24,656 nucleotides of DNA, taken from DASYQV01 sp036005125. GTDB lineage: Bacteria > Acidobacteriota > Vicinamibacteria > Vicinamibacterales > UBA2999. The notes beneath the pieces are model-generated. The model was not told where the DNA came from and searched no databases. It worked only from the letters and a program-made list of their open reading frames with translations. This document shows positions 1 to 8,126 of the stretch, piece after piece (positions within the stretch are counted from its first letter, which is position 1; each line of letters starts with the position of its first letter). A program made the position numbers and the translations under genes. The stretch spans positions 1 through 24,656 of the forward strand of contig DASYQV010000286.1 of NCBI GenBank assembly GCA_036005125.1. Direction: 5' to 3'.

Positions 1-1
1 C

Positions 2-265
2 AACCGGCCGGTTCCGACGAGCGTGGTTCAGCTCTGGGTGCCGCGTGTGGAGTTGCATCTTTTCTACAACACCATTGTGTTCATTCCGATGATGATTGCC
101 ATTTATCACCATCTGTTTCCGTCGTTCTCCGAAGCGAGCCTAGCGAAATGTACGTGCGCGTGGCGTCAGGGCGCGGGTTCCGTCGCCAGACCCGAGGAAG
201 ACCACTCTCTCTCCCGCCGCGCGTGGCGCCGGCTTCCTTCGCATACGACTGCACGAATTCGATAA
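2..265 (+). CDS. C-terminal fragment of a possible membrane protein (5' end outside window)
   Basis: The frame is open from the left edge to a TAA at 263-265, so only a tail of about 87 residues is visible. Residues encoded by about 50-125 form a hydrophobic segment (core FYNTIVFIPMMIAIYHHLF) that looks like a transmembrane helix followed by a short polar tail. The last 35 residues are Arg/Ser-rich and look less like real coding sequence, so the true end could be earlier or the frame may be disturbed. The fragment is convergent with the APS kinase that ends at 300. I do not recognise the family. A second frame is also open here to 438, which weakens the call. Confidence 0.3.
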   Translation, partial: NRPVPTSVVQLWVPRVELHLFYNTIVFIPMMIAIYHHLFPSFSEASLAKCTCAWRQGAGSVARPEEDHSLSRRAWRRLPSHTTARIR

Positions 266-299
266 TCCTCGAGTCCGCTCTAGCAGGACGGCCCGAGCA

Positions 300-887
300 T
301 CAGAGCGGTAAGAAGCGGCGAGCCGATCCTCTCAGCAGCCCGCTGCGGTCCATGAACGACAGAATCTGCCGGGTCGCCTCGTCCGGGCTCGTGTACGAGG
401 TATCGACGACGACGTCGGGGGCGTCAGGCGGCTCGTAGGGATCCGAAATCCCCGTGAAGTGTTCAAGCAGGCCTGCACGCGCCCTGGCGTACAGGCCTTT
501 CGGATCGCGCGCTTCGCAGACATGAAGCGGCGTGGCGACGTAGACGAGGACGAAGCCTCCGATTGGCGCAATCATCCGCCGCACCTCGTCGCGAACGTCC
601 GCGTACGGCGCGATGGGCGCGCAGACCGCCAGACCACCGTTCCTCGTGACGTCGAGTGCCGCCTGCCCGATACGTCGAACGTTGATATCGCGGTCCTGTT
701 TCGAGAAGCCCAGGTCGGGCGACATCTGCTTGCGCGCGACGTCGCCATCCAGCAGCGTCACGGGACCTTCCCCCAGATCGACGAACTTCGAGACCAGTGC
801 GTTGGCCAGCGTCGACTTGCCCGACGCCGGGAGCCCGGTGAGAAAGACCGTGCAGCCCGGTCGCATGCGGCCGCTGAACGTATTCAC
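300..887 (-). CDS. cysC: Adenylylsulfate (APS) kinase, stand-alone
   Basis: This enzyme would phosphorylate APS to PAPS, the sulfate donor for sulfotransferases and assimilatory reduction, in the cytosol. The 195-residue product has a Walker A loop GLPASGKST (18-26), the DGD motif (47-49), GFSKQDRDINVRRIG (60-74) and the C-terminal block KGLYARARAG...FTGISDPYE. The closest match I recall is the kinase domain of fused ATP-sulfurylase/APS-kinase proteins: it has APIAPY (90-95), with Ala93 where E. coli CysC has its phospho-Ser109. No sulfurylase domain or gene is next to it. The start is GTG at 887, with AAGG upstream; the internal ATG at 866 has no ribosome site. It is the last gene of the run, 34 bp after the M61 peptidase. 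The obvious PAPS consumer in the window is the sulfotransferase at 11028-12053. Confidence 0.93.
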   Translation of the reverse strand: MNTFSGRMRPGCTVFLTGLPASGKSTLANALVSKFVDLGEGPVTLLDGDVARKQMSPDLGFSKQDRDINVRRIGQAALDVTRNGGLAVCAPIAPYADVRDEVRRMIAPIGGFVLVYVATPLHVCEARDPKGLYARARAGLLEHFTGISDPYEPPDAPDVVVDTSYTSPDEATRQILSFMDRSGLLRGSARRFLPL

Positions 888-921
888 TCGACGCCTTGTA
901 CCCGCGCTCGATCCATCCGCT

Positions 922-2700
922 TCAGACGATGGTTTCGATGCCGTGGAAATTTTCGTAGAAGGTCACCTGGAAGACCTGTTCGGCCACCGGCGCGAAGTCG
1001 TCCCGATGGAGCCATTCGCGAACGCGTCTGGCCTGCTCGCTCGTGCCCGACCAGGTCAGGTGCGATATCGCCTGACGCTCGCGAGGCGTGATGGTGAACT
1101 GAAGTTTCCGGTGGCCGCGGAGCACATCCAGCACCACCGGGTCTGCCTGGCTCGCCACCCACGTCAGCGCTTTGTAGCTGTAGGGAAAGCCGCCGACGCT
1201 CACCAGGACATCCTCCGGCGCGATGCCGCTCGACCCGGCGGGGCTCGTGTCCAGGATGTTGTAGATGCCGGGGCCGGTCGAGTCCTTGAACATCAGGCCC
1301 AGGTATCGTGTGGACTTCCTGTGCACGCGGAATCCAAGGGCCTCCAGGTGCGAATCGACCGACAGGCCTGCTGCGTGTCGAACCTGGCGTCCGATGCTCT
1401 CGCCCAACCCGGACCGGACCTCGTTGAAGAAATGCACGACGTCGGCGAGCGAGTAACCCGACGTGCTTCCGACGTATGCCTGATAAAACGCAGAGAACGC
1501 GCGATCGAGCGAATCCGGCGGATTCTCCGTCCTGAGGGTCGCGTCCAGACCGAAGGCGATCAACATGCCCTTGTCGTAATAATCGATCGAGTTGTTGCAT
1601 CGGCCCGAGTACTTCGGATGATTCAGGTAGCTCGCATAGGAGGAGTCGGCCGCGCTCACCCGTTCGTAGGCCGGCGTCGCCGTCAGATGCGTGTAGTAGT
1701 TCACGATCGAGCTGAAGAACTGCTCGGGCGTGTAGACGCCCGTCCGCGTGCACAACAGGAATTCATAGTAGCGGGTGAAGCCTTCCGCCATCCATAAACC
1801 CTCGGTGAAGCTGCCACTCGTCAGGTCGAGTCGCTTCAGCGGGGCAGGCCTCAGCCGGCGGACGTTCCAGGCATGAAAGAGCTCGTGCGCGCACACGCGG
1901 ACGCCGTGAGCGAACTGATCGTCGTCGATGAACACGTCCGGACCGAGCCCGCACATCGTGCTGGTCAGGTGCTCGAGGCCCCAGTCGGCGGTCGGGTTCG
2001 TGGAGAGGACGAACGTGTAGTCGGCAAACGGGAACGAGCCGAAGATGTCGTCCATCCGTTCGGCCACCGCCGACACGCGATCCACGAACGATTCGACGCG
2101 CGACTGATAACCAAGGGCGCGATCGACGAAGGCGAAATGGAACGGCGTCCCCTTCACGTTCCGCGTGAGGAGATCGAAGCGGCCCATGACGACGGGCGTG
2201 TCCAAGAGGATTTCGTAGGACGGGTATTCCCAGCTCGTCTCGCCAACCTGTTTCGCGCCCGATGGATGGTGCATGTTCCAGCCGGCCGGCAGCTCGTACG
2301 ACACGCGCACGGGTCCCGACCAGGCCGGAAGCCTCAGGTACCGCGTCCCCGTCAGGACCGCAAAGTCGCTGTCGACGAGACCACACGGTTCACCGAAGTC
2401 GGTGGAGTACGCGCTGACGGTATACGTGACGCGAACGGCCTGGCCGCGGCCCTCGATGCGATAGCCCTGCCATCCGTCGCGCGCGACGGGCAGGTCGGAA
2501 CCGGTTGCGGCATCGCGCGCCTGCACGTCGAATACGTCGCGCCCGTAGGAGGCGAATCCGTAGTCCCCGGGAACCCACGTCGGCGTCGCCAGCTGCACGG
2601 TCTCTCCGGCGAGGTTCACCGTCAGCTCGACGTCGAGCTCATGTTGGGATGGCCGTACGCGAACACTGTACGCGACCGCCACGTCGATGCCTGCCAGCAT
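922..2700 (-). CDS. M61-family (glycyl aminopeptidase-like) metallopeptidase with PDZ-like tail
   Basis: A 592-residue zinc peptidase. Residues 1-180 form the N-terminal beta domain typical of M61, including TPTWVPGDY (39-47). The catalytic core follows with GLEHL (241-245), zinc motif HELFH (272-276) and WMAEGFTRYY (303-312), whose Glu306 is the expected third ligand. A PDZ-like segment lies near 460-560 (NILDTSPAGSSGI, DVLVSVGG). M61 enzymes typically release small N-terminal residues such as Gly and Ala from peptides. No signal peptide is evident from the chosen start, so it may be cytosolic. ATG at 2700 is chosen because GAAGGAGA lies just upstream. The frame stays open to 3717, but that part lies antisense to nothing and overlaps the glutaminase in another frame. 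It lies 29 bp after the glutaminase gene and 34 bp before cysC. Confidence 0.93.
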   Translation of the reverse strand: MLAGIDVAVAYSVRVRPSQHELDVELTVNLAGETVQLATPTWVPGDYGFASYGRDVFDVQARDAATGSDLPVARDGWQGYRIEGRGQAVRVTYTVSAYSTDFGEPCGLVDSDFAVLTGTRYLRLPAWSGPVRVSYELPAGWNMHHPSGAKQVGETSWEYPSYEILLDTPVVMGRFDLLTRNVKGTPFHFAFVDRALGYQSRVESFVDRVSAVAERMDDIFGSFPFADYTFVLSTNPTADWGLEHLTSTMCGLGPDVFIDDDQFAHGVRVCAHELFHAWNVRRLRPAPLKRLDLTSGSFTEGLWMAEGFTRYYEFLLCTRTGVYTPEQFFSSIVNYYTHLTATPAYERVSAADSSYASYLNHPKYSGRCNNSIDYYDKGMLIAFGLDATLRTENPPDSLDRAFSAFYQAYVGSTSGYSLADVVHFFNEVRSGLGESIGRQVRHAAGLSVDSHLEALGFRVHRKSTRYLGLMFKDSTGPGIYNILDTSPAGSSGIAPEDVLVSVGGFPYSYKALTWVASQADPVVLDVLRGHRKLQFTITPRERQAISHLTWSGTSEQARRVREWLHRDDFAPVAEQVFQVTFYENFHGIETIV

Positions 2701-2729
2701 GGTGTCTCCTTCGTCGTAAGTGTGTCGGG

Positions 2730-3746
2730 CTACTGGGTGTAGATGTTCAGGCCGAGCTGCTCGGCGATGTACGCAATGGCGCGCTGGGCGCGAACGCTGT
2801 TGCCGTATCCGTCGAGCGGTGGAGAGAACGCGGCCAGACCGCCTCGTCCGGGAACGACCGTCAATATGCCTCCTCCGACCCCGCTCTTGGATGGCAGGCC
2901 GACGAGGTACGCCCACGTGCCGGAGCGGTTGTACAGACCGGCCATTGTCATCACCGAGAGGATTCGCGGCACGAGGTGCGGGGCGAGGAGCACCTCCTTG
3001 CTGGTCGGATGCGTTCCTCCGTTCGCCAGAACCGCGCCCATCACTGCGAGGTCTTTCGCCGTCACCGACACCGAGCACTGACGCGTGTAGACGTCGAGCG
3101 CGTCGGCGGGATCGGAGTACATGCGGTTGTAACTGGCAATCAGGCGGGCGATGCCCTGATTGTGCATGTTGGTGTCGGACTCCGACTTGTAGACGTCTTC
3201 CATGAGCGACAGCCGCCGGCCGGCGAACCTGCCGTAGTAGTCGAGGAGCTTCGTCCATTTCCCGGCGGCGCTCCCGGAGATGAGGCTCGTCGTCGCAATG
3301 GCGCCGGCGTTGACGAACGGGTTCACGGTGCGGCCGGGCTCCTGCTCGATGGCGATCACCGAGTTGAACGGCAGGCCGGTGGGCTCGGCTCCGATCTTTT
3401 CGAGGACGCCGGACGGCCCGACCTCCCGCAGCGCAAGTGCGAGCGTGAACGTCTTCGAGATCGACTCGATGGCGAAGCCGTGGTCCGCATCGCCGACGAC
3501 GATTGTCCGGCCATCGCGTGACGCCCACGCAATGCCGAACAGCTTCGGGTTGACGTTCTTGAGGGCGGGAATGTAATCCGCGTTCTTGCCCTCGTCCAGG
3601 TTTCGGAATTTCTGATGCGCCTCTTCGAGCACACGACGGATCCGGGCATCGGTGAGGCTCTGCGCGGTCGTCGAGGACGACAGCGCAAGCATGGCCACCA
3701 GCAGGGAGACACACCACGCAACCGGACCGCGAGCTCTCAGGAGCAT
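2730..3746 (-). CDS. glsA: Glutaminase A family, with signal peptide
   Basis: A 338-residue serine-type glutaminase (L-glutamine to L-glutamate plus ammonia) of the beta-lactamase-like fold. Family motifs are the Ser-x-x-Lys site S95-I-S-K98 (AIESISKTF), NPFVNAGAI (142-150), TNMHNQG, SVSVTAKDL, ANGGTHP and GLPSKSGVGGGI. Residues 1-29 are a typical Sec signal (charged start, hydrophobic 9-22, TTAQ cleavage region), whereas most bacterial GlsA proteins are cytosolic. It is therefore probably periplasmic or secreted. The start ATG at 3746 lies inside the end of the TPR gene (10-bp overlap ATGCTCCTGA), which suggests translational coupling. Upstream in-frame codons belong to the overlapping gene in another frame and were rejected as N-terminus. 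Confidence 0.93.
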   Translation of the reverse strand: MLLRARGPVAWCVSLLVAMLALSSSTTAQSLTDARIRRVLEEAHQKFRNLDEGKNADYIPALKNVNPKLFGIAWASRDGRTIVVGDADHGFAIESISKTFTLALALREVGPSGVLEKIGAEPTGLPFNSVIAIEQEPGRTVNPFVNAGAIATTSLISGSAAGKWTKLLDYYGRFAGRRLSLMEDVYKSESDTNMHNQGIARLIASYNRMYSDPADALDVYTRQCSVSVTAKDLAVMGAVLANGGTHPTSKEVLLAPHLVPRILSVMTMAGLYNRSGTWAYLVGLPSKSGVGGGILTVVPGRGGLAAFSPPLDGYGNSVRAQRAIAYIAEQLGLNIYTQ

Positions 3747-4849
3747 GCTGCCTTCATCAGGCGCGCGTGCGCCTCTTCGGCGGTCCTTCGGCTGTACTCG
3801 GCCGCGGACTGCTGTCCGCCGGCGGCCTGCGCTTCGGCAAGTGCCCACCAGCTGTCGGCATTGGGCCTCAGGACCGAGTTCTTCTGCAGGAGCTCGGCGG
3901 CGTACGGCGGAGCGCCCAGGTACTCGAGATAGAACTCCGCCGCGTGCCAGTACATGGCTTCGGGGTAGCGCGCCAGCAGCCGGTCCCACGCGTCGCGAGC
4001 TCGAAGGAGGATGCTGTCTCTCCGCGGGTGGCCCGGCCGATACACCGCGACGAGATGAGACCAGTGTTCCGGATTGGCAGACTCTTCTGCGAGCGCCTCG
4101 TAGAGGCTCACCGACTCGTCTTCCCGACCGAGCTGGTGCGTGACTCGTGCCAGACACTCGCGGGCCGCGAAGTAATGGGGAAGACGACGAACGGCCTCTT
4201 CGAGAAATACGACAGCCTGCTCGAGATCGCCGGTTTCGGCGGCATGGATCCCGCGCTGCAGGTTCAGCCAGGCGACCGTCAGTGGCAGGGTGTCGCGGAC
4301 GCAGCTCTCCGCGCGGGCGTAGCGGTCGCGGGCGCGTCCGTCATCGCCGAGCCGGTGCTCGAGCTCCGCGAGTCGAGCGAGCGTGTGCGTGGAGGGCCGC
4401 TCCGCAGCCGCCTTCCGAATCGCGGGCACGGCCTGGTCGTATCGGCCGGCGTTCCAATCGAGCTCGATTTGAATCGCGCTGACCGCACCAGCGTCCGCCC
4501 CGAGCGATCTTGCGCGATCGAGGTCCGTCTGCGATCGGGCGAGCCGATGGACCGAAAGCTCCAGTTGCGCCCGCAGCAGCAACGCCTCGGGGTCCTCGTG
4601 CGGAGAGCCCGCTGCGCCGTCCGAGAGCAGGTCGATGGCCTTCTGATACCCATCGATGTCGTCACGGCAGTCTGCGCGCATCTTGTACAAACCCGCCAGC
4701 CGTTTGCGATCCACAACGGAACGGGGCTGCACCGCGAGAATCTCCTCGGTCGCGACGATCTGTGCGTTGAGGTTTCCCACGAAGATCGCCGCGGACGTCG
4801 TCGGCAGCTCCTGTGGGTTCAGCGGCAGCACGAGATGGACGGTCGTCAC
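3737..4849 (-). CDS. TPR-repeat protein
   Basis: A 370-residue, Ala/Leu/Arg-rich helical protein with successive tetratricopeptide-like helix pairs from about residue 35 to the end. Examples are DPEALLLRAQLELSVHR, HTLARLAELEHRLGDDGRARDR, LEQAVVFLEEAVRRLPHYFA and NADSWWALAEAQAAGGQQSA. TPRs bind other proteins; no catalytic motif is visible and there is no signal peptide. The start is GTG at 4849, which overlaps the TGA of the DUF4331 gene in the tetranucleotide GTGA. The frame is open further upstream to 5311, but that part is antisense-quality sequence inside the DUF4331 gene. Overlap at both ends (DUF4331 before, glutaminase after) argues that the three products are made together. Its partner is likely one of these neighbours, which is inference. 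Confidence 0.85.
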   Translation of the reverse strand: MTTVHLVLPLNPQELPTTSAAIFVGNLNAQIVATEEILAVQPRSVVDRKRLAGLYKMRADCRDDIDGYQKAIDLLSDGAAGSPHEDPEALLLRAQLELSVHRLARSQTDLDRARSLGADAGAVSAIQIELDWNAGRYDQAVPAIRKAAAERPSTHTLARLAELEHRLGDDGRARDRYARAESCVRDTLPLTVAWLNLQRGIHAAETGDLEQAVVFLEEAVRRLPHYFAARECLARVTHQLGREDESVSLYEALAEESANPEHWSHLVAVYRPGHPRRDSILLRARDAWDRLLARYPEAMYWHAAEFYLEYLGAPPYAAELLQKNSVLRPNADSWWALAEAQAAGGQQSAAEYSRRTAEEAHARLMKAACS

Positions 4850-6027
4850 ACGCCCAGCCAATGCTCCGTCTGGAGGGTGGGCGTCGCCACCGTCGGCTCC
4901 TGGAGATACGGAAACTCGTTCCCCACGGGCTTGTCCGGCGTGACGCCCACGCCGCGGTCCGGCTGCGAACGCAGCGGGCCGTTGATGAACCAGGTGAGCG
5001 TCGTCGCGATGACGTCCTCGTTCGGAACGCGGCCTCCGCAGGTCTGATGAGGCACGTTCAGGTACGCCGCCTTCTCGATCTCGAGATAGCCTCGGACCGT
5101 GGTACTTGGCACGGTGGGTCTGGACAAGTCGACGACGAGGAAATCGTCCAGGAGGATGGGGATCATGGGGTGGGGTGTCGGCCAGTCGATCACGTTCTCG
5201 TTCGTGAGGCTCTTTTCGAAGTTGTCCAGTCGCGCGAGACCGCTCTGGAGCGCCGCCTCGTAATCCGGGATATGAGCGGCCGAGACCGCGAACGTATCCT
5301 CCGCGTTCCACTCGTCTCTCAGGTGATCGTCGGTGATGATCCAGACCGTGACCTCGATTCGGCCCATGCGATCGATGCGGGTGATGGTGCTCTGCCCGTT
5401 GCGCGACTGCGAGCGCGACGTTTCGCTGCAGGCGGCGAAGAGCGATCCCGCTTTCAGCCCGTCAAGCACGTACTCGACGGGGAGCACCGCCACCAGGCTC
5501 AACACGTTGTGCCGCGCAATCGAATTGACGCCGGGCATGTTCGCGAAGCCGCTGTCGCGCCACACCGGCATGCGGACCCGAGCGAGGTCGGTGAACGAAG
5601 TGTCGGCGCGAAGGCCGGCAAAGACGCGTAATTGCGGGTTCGATCCGCCGCCGGTATCGTTGAACTCCGTCGACGAAATCATTTCGGCGGAGGGCTCGCC
5701 GCTGGCCCACGTATTGACCGCCGTGAACGTGACCGTTTGAATTCCGTACCGGTCCGGCGTTCCGGCCCGGCAGGTGATCGAGAACTCGTCGGGACCCGTA
5801 TGGACTTTTGCCGCCGGACCCGGGCCGTCGAGCGCCGTGACGCGGCGCATGCGGAAGCGGCACTGGACGGCGTCGCTGAACCGGCTGCTCTCCGACGCGT
5901 TCGGGTTCACGTTCATGACGAGGACGAGACGTGTCTGGTCGTCTTCGAGCACCGGAAAGGCAAAGAAGTCGGTGATGTCGGCGGCCGGGTCGCTTCGCGC
6001 GGCCGGTCCGTCCCAATGGTCGGTCAT
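4846..6027 (-). CDS. DUF4331 domain-containing protein
   Basis: A 393-residue protein beginning with DHWDGPAARSDPAADITD (3-20), the hallmark start of DUF4331 proteins. It continues with LVLVMNVNP, an internal GGGSNPQLRVFAGLRADTSF segment and a C-terminal block with NGPLRSQPDRGVGVTPD. The biochemical role of DUF4331 is not established as far as I know. No signal peptide is visible with the chosen ATG at 6027, which has GGAGAG 6-8 nt upstream; an earlier in-frame ATG at 6066 would overlap the previous gene and lacks this site. It begins 16 bp after the racemase-fold gene and ends in a GTGA overlap with the TPR gene. Confidence 0.9.
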   Translation of the reverse strand: MTDHWDGPAARSDPAADITDFFAFPVLEDDQTRLVLVMNVNPNASESSRFSDAVQCRFRMRRVTALDGPGPAAKVHTGPDEFSITCRAGTPDRYGIQTVTFTAVNTWASGEPSAEMISSTEFNDTGGGSNPQLRVFAGLRADTSFTDLARVRMPVWRDSGFANMPGVNSIARHNVLSLVAVLPVEYVLDGLKAGSLFAACSETSRSQSRNGQSTITRIDRMGRIEVTVWIITDDHLRDEWNAEDTFAVSAAHIPDYEAALQSGLARLDNFEKSLTNENVIDWPTPHPMIPILLDDFLVVDLSRPTVPSTTVRGYLEIEKAAYLNVPHQTCGGRVPNEDVIATTLTWFINGPLRSQPDRGVGVTPDKPVGNEFPYLQEPTVATPTLQTEHWLGV

Positions 6028-6043
6028 GCCGGGCTCTCCATTC

Positions 6044-6793
6044 CTAATACCGTTCGAACAACGCACCCCAGTTCGGCACCCTCGTGCGGATGCCCGCGTG
6101 CCGGAGCGCGGCCCACCACGTCGTGGTGTTGATGGCGAGCACCGGCCTTCCCAGCCACAGCTCCGCCTGCGCGGCCACGGCGGCCGTCTTCAGATCGGTG
6201 CCGAGCTGCGCGACCACGTCGACCCCGTCCACGCATACATCGCGGAAGCCCGCCGCGATGACGTCGGGCGGTACCTCGCCGATCGCCTGAGCCGACGGGC
6301 ATCGCAGGCCTTTCTGCGCAATCACCTCGACACCGAACTGTGAGAAGAACTGGACGACCTTGTCGTCGGCGAGCTGCGGATACGGGGTGAGCACGCCGAT
6401 CCGCCTGGCTTCGAGCGTCGCGAGCGCCTGCTGCACGGCATCGACTGGCGTGACCATGTCGAGGCCGGTGTCCTTTTTCGCGCGGGCCTTGATCGCGTCG
6501 TTGCCCTTCAGGCCGTCCCAGAGCGGGCTGATGGAAATGCCCAGCATCAGGAGATCGGGTTGCATCTGCATCAGCTGCGCGGTCGTGTCGGGAATGTTGT
6601 TGGTCACGCCCTGGACGAACTTGCGCAGGTCATCGTCGGTCTTCCACGCGATCTGGTCGATGTGGATGCGGGCCGTCGCCATCGTGGCGTGCTCGACGCG
6701 CATGCTCCAGAGCTCGGATTCGACCGTCACGTTCGTGCCGGGCGTCAGGACACCAATCTTGGTGCCCCAGTTCGACGAGTTGTTGGCGGGCAC
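6044..6793 (-). CDS. Asp/Glu racemase - maleate isomerase/arylmalonate decarboxylase superfamily protein lacking catalytic cysteines
   Basis: A 249-residue protein with two Rossmann-like repeats, IGVLTPGTN (13-21) and IGVLTPYPQLADDKV (132-146), as in maleate cis-trans isomerase and arylmalonate decarboxylase. Family members use a Cys in a GCTSGS-like loop and/or one in an SCTNLRT-like loop. Here the first loop reads LGISIS (84-89, Ile86 for Cys) and the second QLGTDLKT (196-203, Gly198 for Cys). The downstream motif PVLAINTTTWWAALR (217-231) still matches the family's PVxSxNQATLWHALR element. The fold assignment is therefore good, but ordinary cysteine-based racemisation or decarboxylation is not expected. 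The start is GTG at 6793, 19 bp after the amidohydrolase. Neighbouring amidohydrolase and FAD oxidoreductase genes suggest a catabolic pathway for an organic acid. Confidence 0.82.
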   Translation of the reverse strand: MPANNSSNWGTKIGVLTPGTNVTVESELWSMRVEHATMATARIHIDQIAWKTDDDLRKFVQGVTNNIPDTTAQLMQMQPDLLMLGISISPLWDGLKGNDAIKARAKKDTGLDMVTPVDAVQQALATLEARRIGVLTPYPQLADDKVVQFFSQFGVEVIAQKGLRCPSAQAIGEVPPDVIAAGFRDVCVDGVDVVAQLGTDLKTAAVAAQAELWLGRPVLAINTTTWWAALRHAGIRTRVPNWGALFERY

Positions 6794-6812
6794 GTGCTTG
6801 TCCGTCCGATCG

Positions 6813-7898
6813 CTATCGCGACCCGGGCCTGGAGGCCGACGGCAGCGCGGCGAGGAAGTTCGTTCGCGCCAGCTTCCGGGCCGTATCCGGCTTCAGCGCG
6901 TCCAGGACGAGGTAATAGCGTTGAATGGTGGGCTTGTACAGGCCGAACGTTCCCACGACGTCGGAGCCGATGATGAACCGGTCGGGAAACTGCTCGATGA
7001 GGGCCGGCCATCGCTTGTCGAGCACGTTGTTCGGCGCGATTTCCTGCTCGAAGATGACCCAGGAAATATCCACGCGCAGGTTCGGGTACTGCTTCAGCAT
7101 CTTCGCGAGAATCTCGGTGTGGTTCGGGATGACGATCCGGCGGCTGATGCCTGCGTGCGCCCAGATGATCTTCGCCTTCGGATGCGTCCGGACCGCGTGC
7201 TCGACCTCGCTGAGGAAGTTCGGTTTCTCGAGCCATGCCGGACCGATATCGCTGTGAATGAGAATCGGCATGTCGTTCTTCTGCGCCAGCTCGATCAGCC
7301 GGTCGAACGACTGCATGTTCGCGCGCGATACGTCACCAAGGGTCAGCGCGGTGAGATCGTCGTGGCGGGCGAACACCTCTCCAATTCCCTTCCACAGACC
7401 TGGATAGGCGGCCAGCATCCGCTCGACGTGGTCGACGGCGTTCTTGTCGGAGCTGTTGATCCCGCAGATGAACGGATGGAGCCGGCGCCGCTGTTCCGGC
7501 TTCAGCTTCATGAGCATCTGGGCCAGCATGAAATCCGTCGCGCTGTACCAGTACGCGCGGCTGTCATCCTCGAGATAGTAGGTAGGTCGCTCTGCTTCCC
7601 ACTGTTCCCACTTCTTGACCAGCGGCATTCCGGTAATCACGGACTCGCTCACGCCGGTGTCATCCATGGCCTTCAGAAAGGCCTCGATGCCGTCGGTCTC
7701 CTGGACGAAGTTCAACAGATGGAAATGGCCGTCGACGATGTCGTATTTCGGCCTGTCCGCCGGAGCGGTGCGCGACATCACGGGCGGCCCGTGTGGACCG
7801 GGCTTGTGCGAGTACTGCGCGTGCAGGGCCGACACGGCGACCAGGGCGACCAGCCCGATCGACGCCGGGGCAACGCGGCGAAATGGATGGTGGTTCAT
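6813..7898 (-). CDS. Exported metal-dependent amidohydrolase (amidohydrolase_2 family)
   Basis: A 361-residue TIM-barrel hydrolase. Residues 1-27 form a signal peptide (MNHHPFRRVAP then a hydrophobic stretch, ALHAQ cleavage region). The metal-binding HxH is at 58-60 (DGHFHL); further ligands fit His215 (ILIHSD), His248 (IIWAHAG) and Asp313 (IIGSDVVG), the order seen in amidohydrolase_2 enzymes such as ACMSD and related decarboxylases or lactonases. The substrate cannot be named. ATG at 7898 has GGGAAGG upstream and overlaps the stop of a short upstream ORF as ATGA. The racemase-fold gene follows after 19 bp. Confidence 0.88.
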   Translation of the reverse strand: MNHHPFRRVAPASIGLVALVAVSALHAQYSHKPGPHGPPVMSRTAPADRPKYDIVDGHFHLLNFVQETDGIEAFLKAMDDTGVSESVITGMPLVKKWEQWEAERPTYYLEDDSRAYWYSATDFMLAQMLMKLKPEQRRRLHPFICGINSSDKNAVDHVERMLAAYPGLWKGIGEVFARHDDLTALTLGDVSRANMQSFDRLIELAQKNDMPILIHSDIGPAWLEKPNFLSEVEHAVRTHPKAKIIWAHAGISRRIVIPNHTEILAKMLKQYPNLRVDISWVIFEQEIAPNNVLDKRWPALIEQFPDRFIIGSDVVGTFGLYKPTIQRYYLVLDALKPDTARKLARTNFLAALPSASRPGSR

Positions 7899-8041
7899 TG
7901 AGCCTTCCCTTTCTTCTTCCCGGCGCCGACCGGGAAGGCGACCACGCTCGCGGGTTCCGACCGATCGCCGTCGGGACGCGCATCCGCGGGGCATGACGCG
8001 GTCAGCGGCTTGAAACGGAGCGGATGCGGATGGTCCCGCAT
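7895..8041 (-). CDS. Possible small ORF translationally coupled to the amidohydrolase
   Basis: A 48-codon reading frame fills most of the 228-bp space between the FAD oxidoreductase stop and the amidohydrolase start. Its TGA overlaps the amidohydrolase ATG (ATGA), the same junction type used by real genes nearby. Third codon positions are mostly G or C. The product is basic at the end (GAGKKKGKAQ) with no recognised domain. The frame is open further upstream into the FAD gene, so the start is uncertain. It could be a coupling leader, a small protein, or chance. Confidence 0.3.
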   Translation of the reverse strand: MRDHPHPLRFKPLTASCPADARPDGDRSEPASVVAFPVGAGKKKGKAQ

Positions 8042-8126
8042 GGCGCCGCTGCCCGGACGGACGCCATGCGGAGACGAACCGCTGCAGGTGGCCGGCGCCT
8101 CATCGCGAGCGGCCGCATGGCCGCAT

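Noticed and set aside
922..3717. A 931-codon minus-strand frame covering the M61 peptidase and region upstream
   Set aside because: Only 922-2700 has family similarity and a ribosome site. The rest is an Arg-rich shadow frame inside the glutaminase gene.
3737..5311. A long N-terminal extension of the TPR protein
   Set aside because: The extension lies within the DUF4331 gene in another frame and is Arg/Pro/His-rich. The GTGA junction at 4849 is the natural start.
6360..7901. A 513-codon plus-strand frame opposite the racemase-fold and amidohydrolase genes
   Set aside because: It spans two real minus-strand genes and their junction, and has no recognisable domain.
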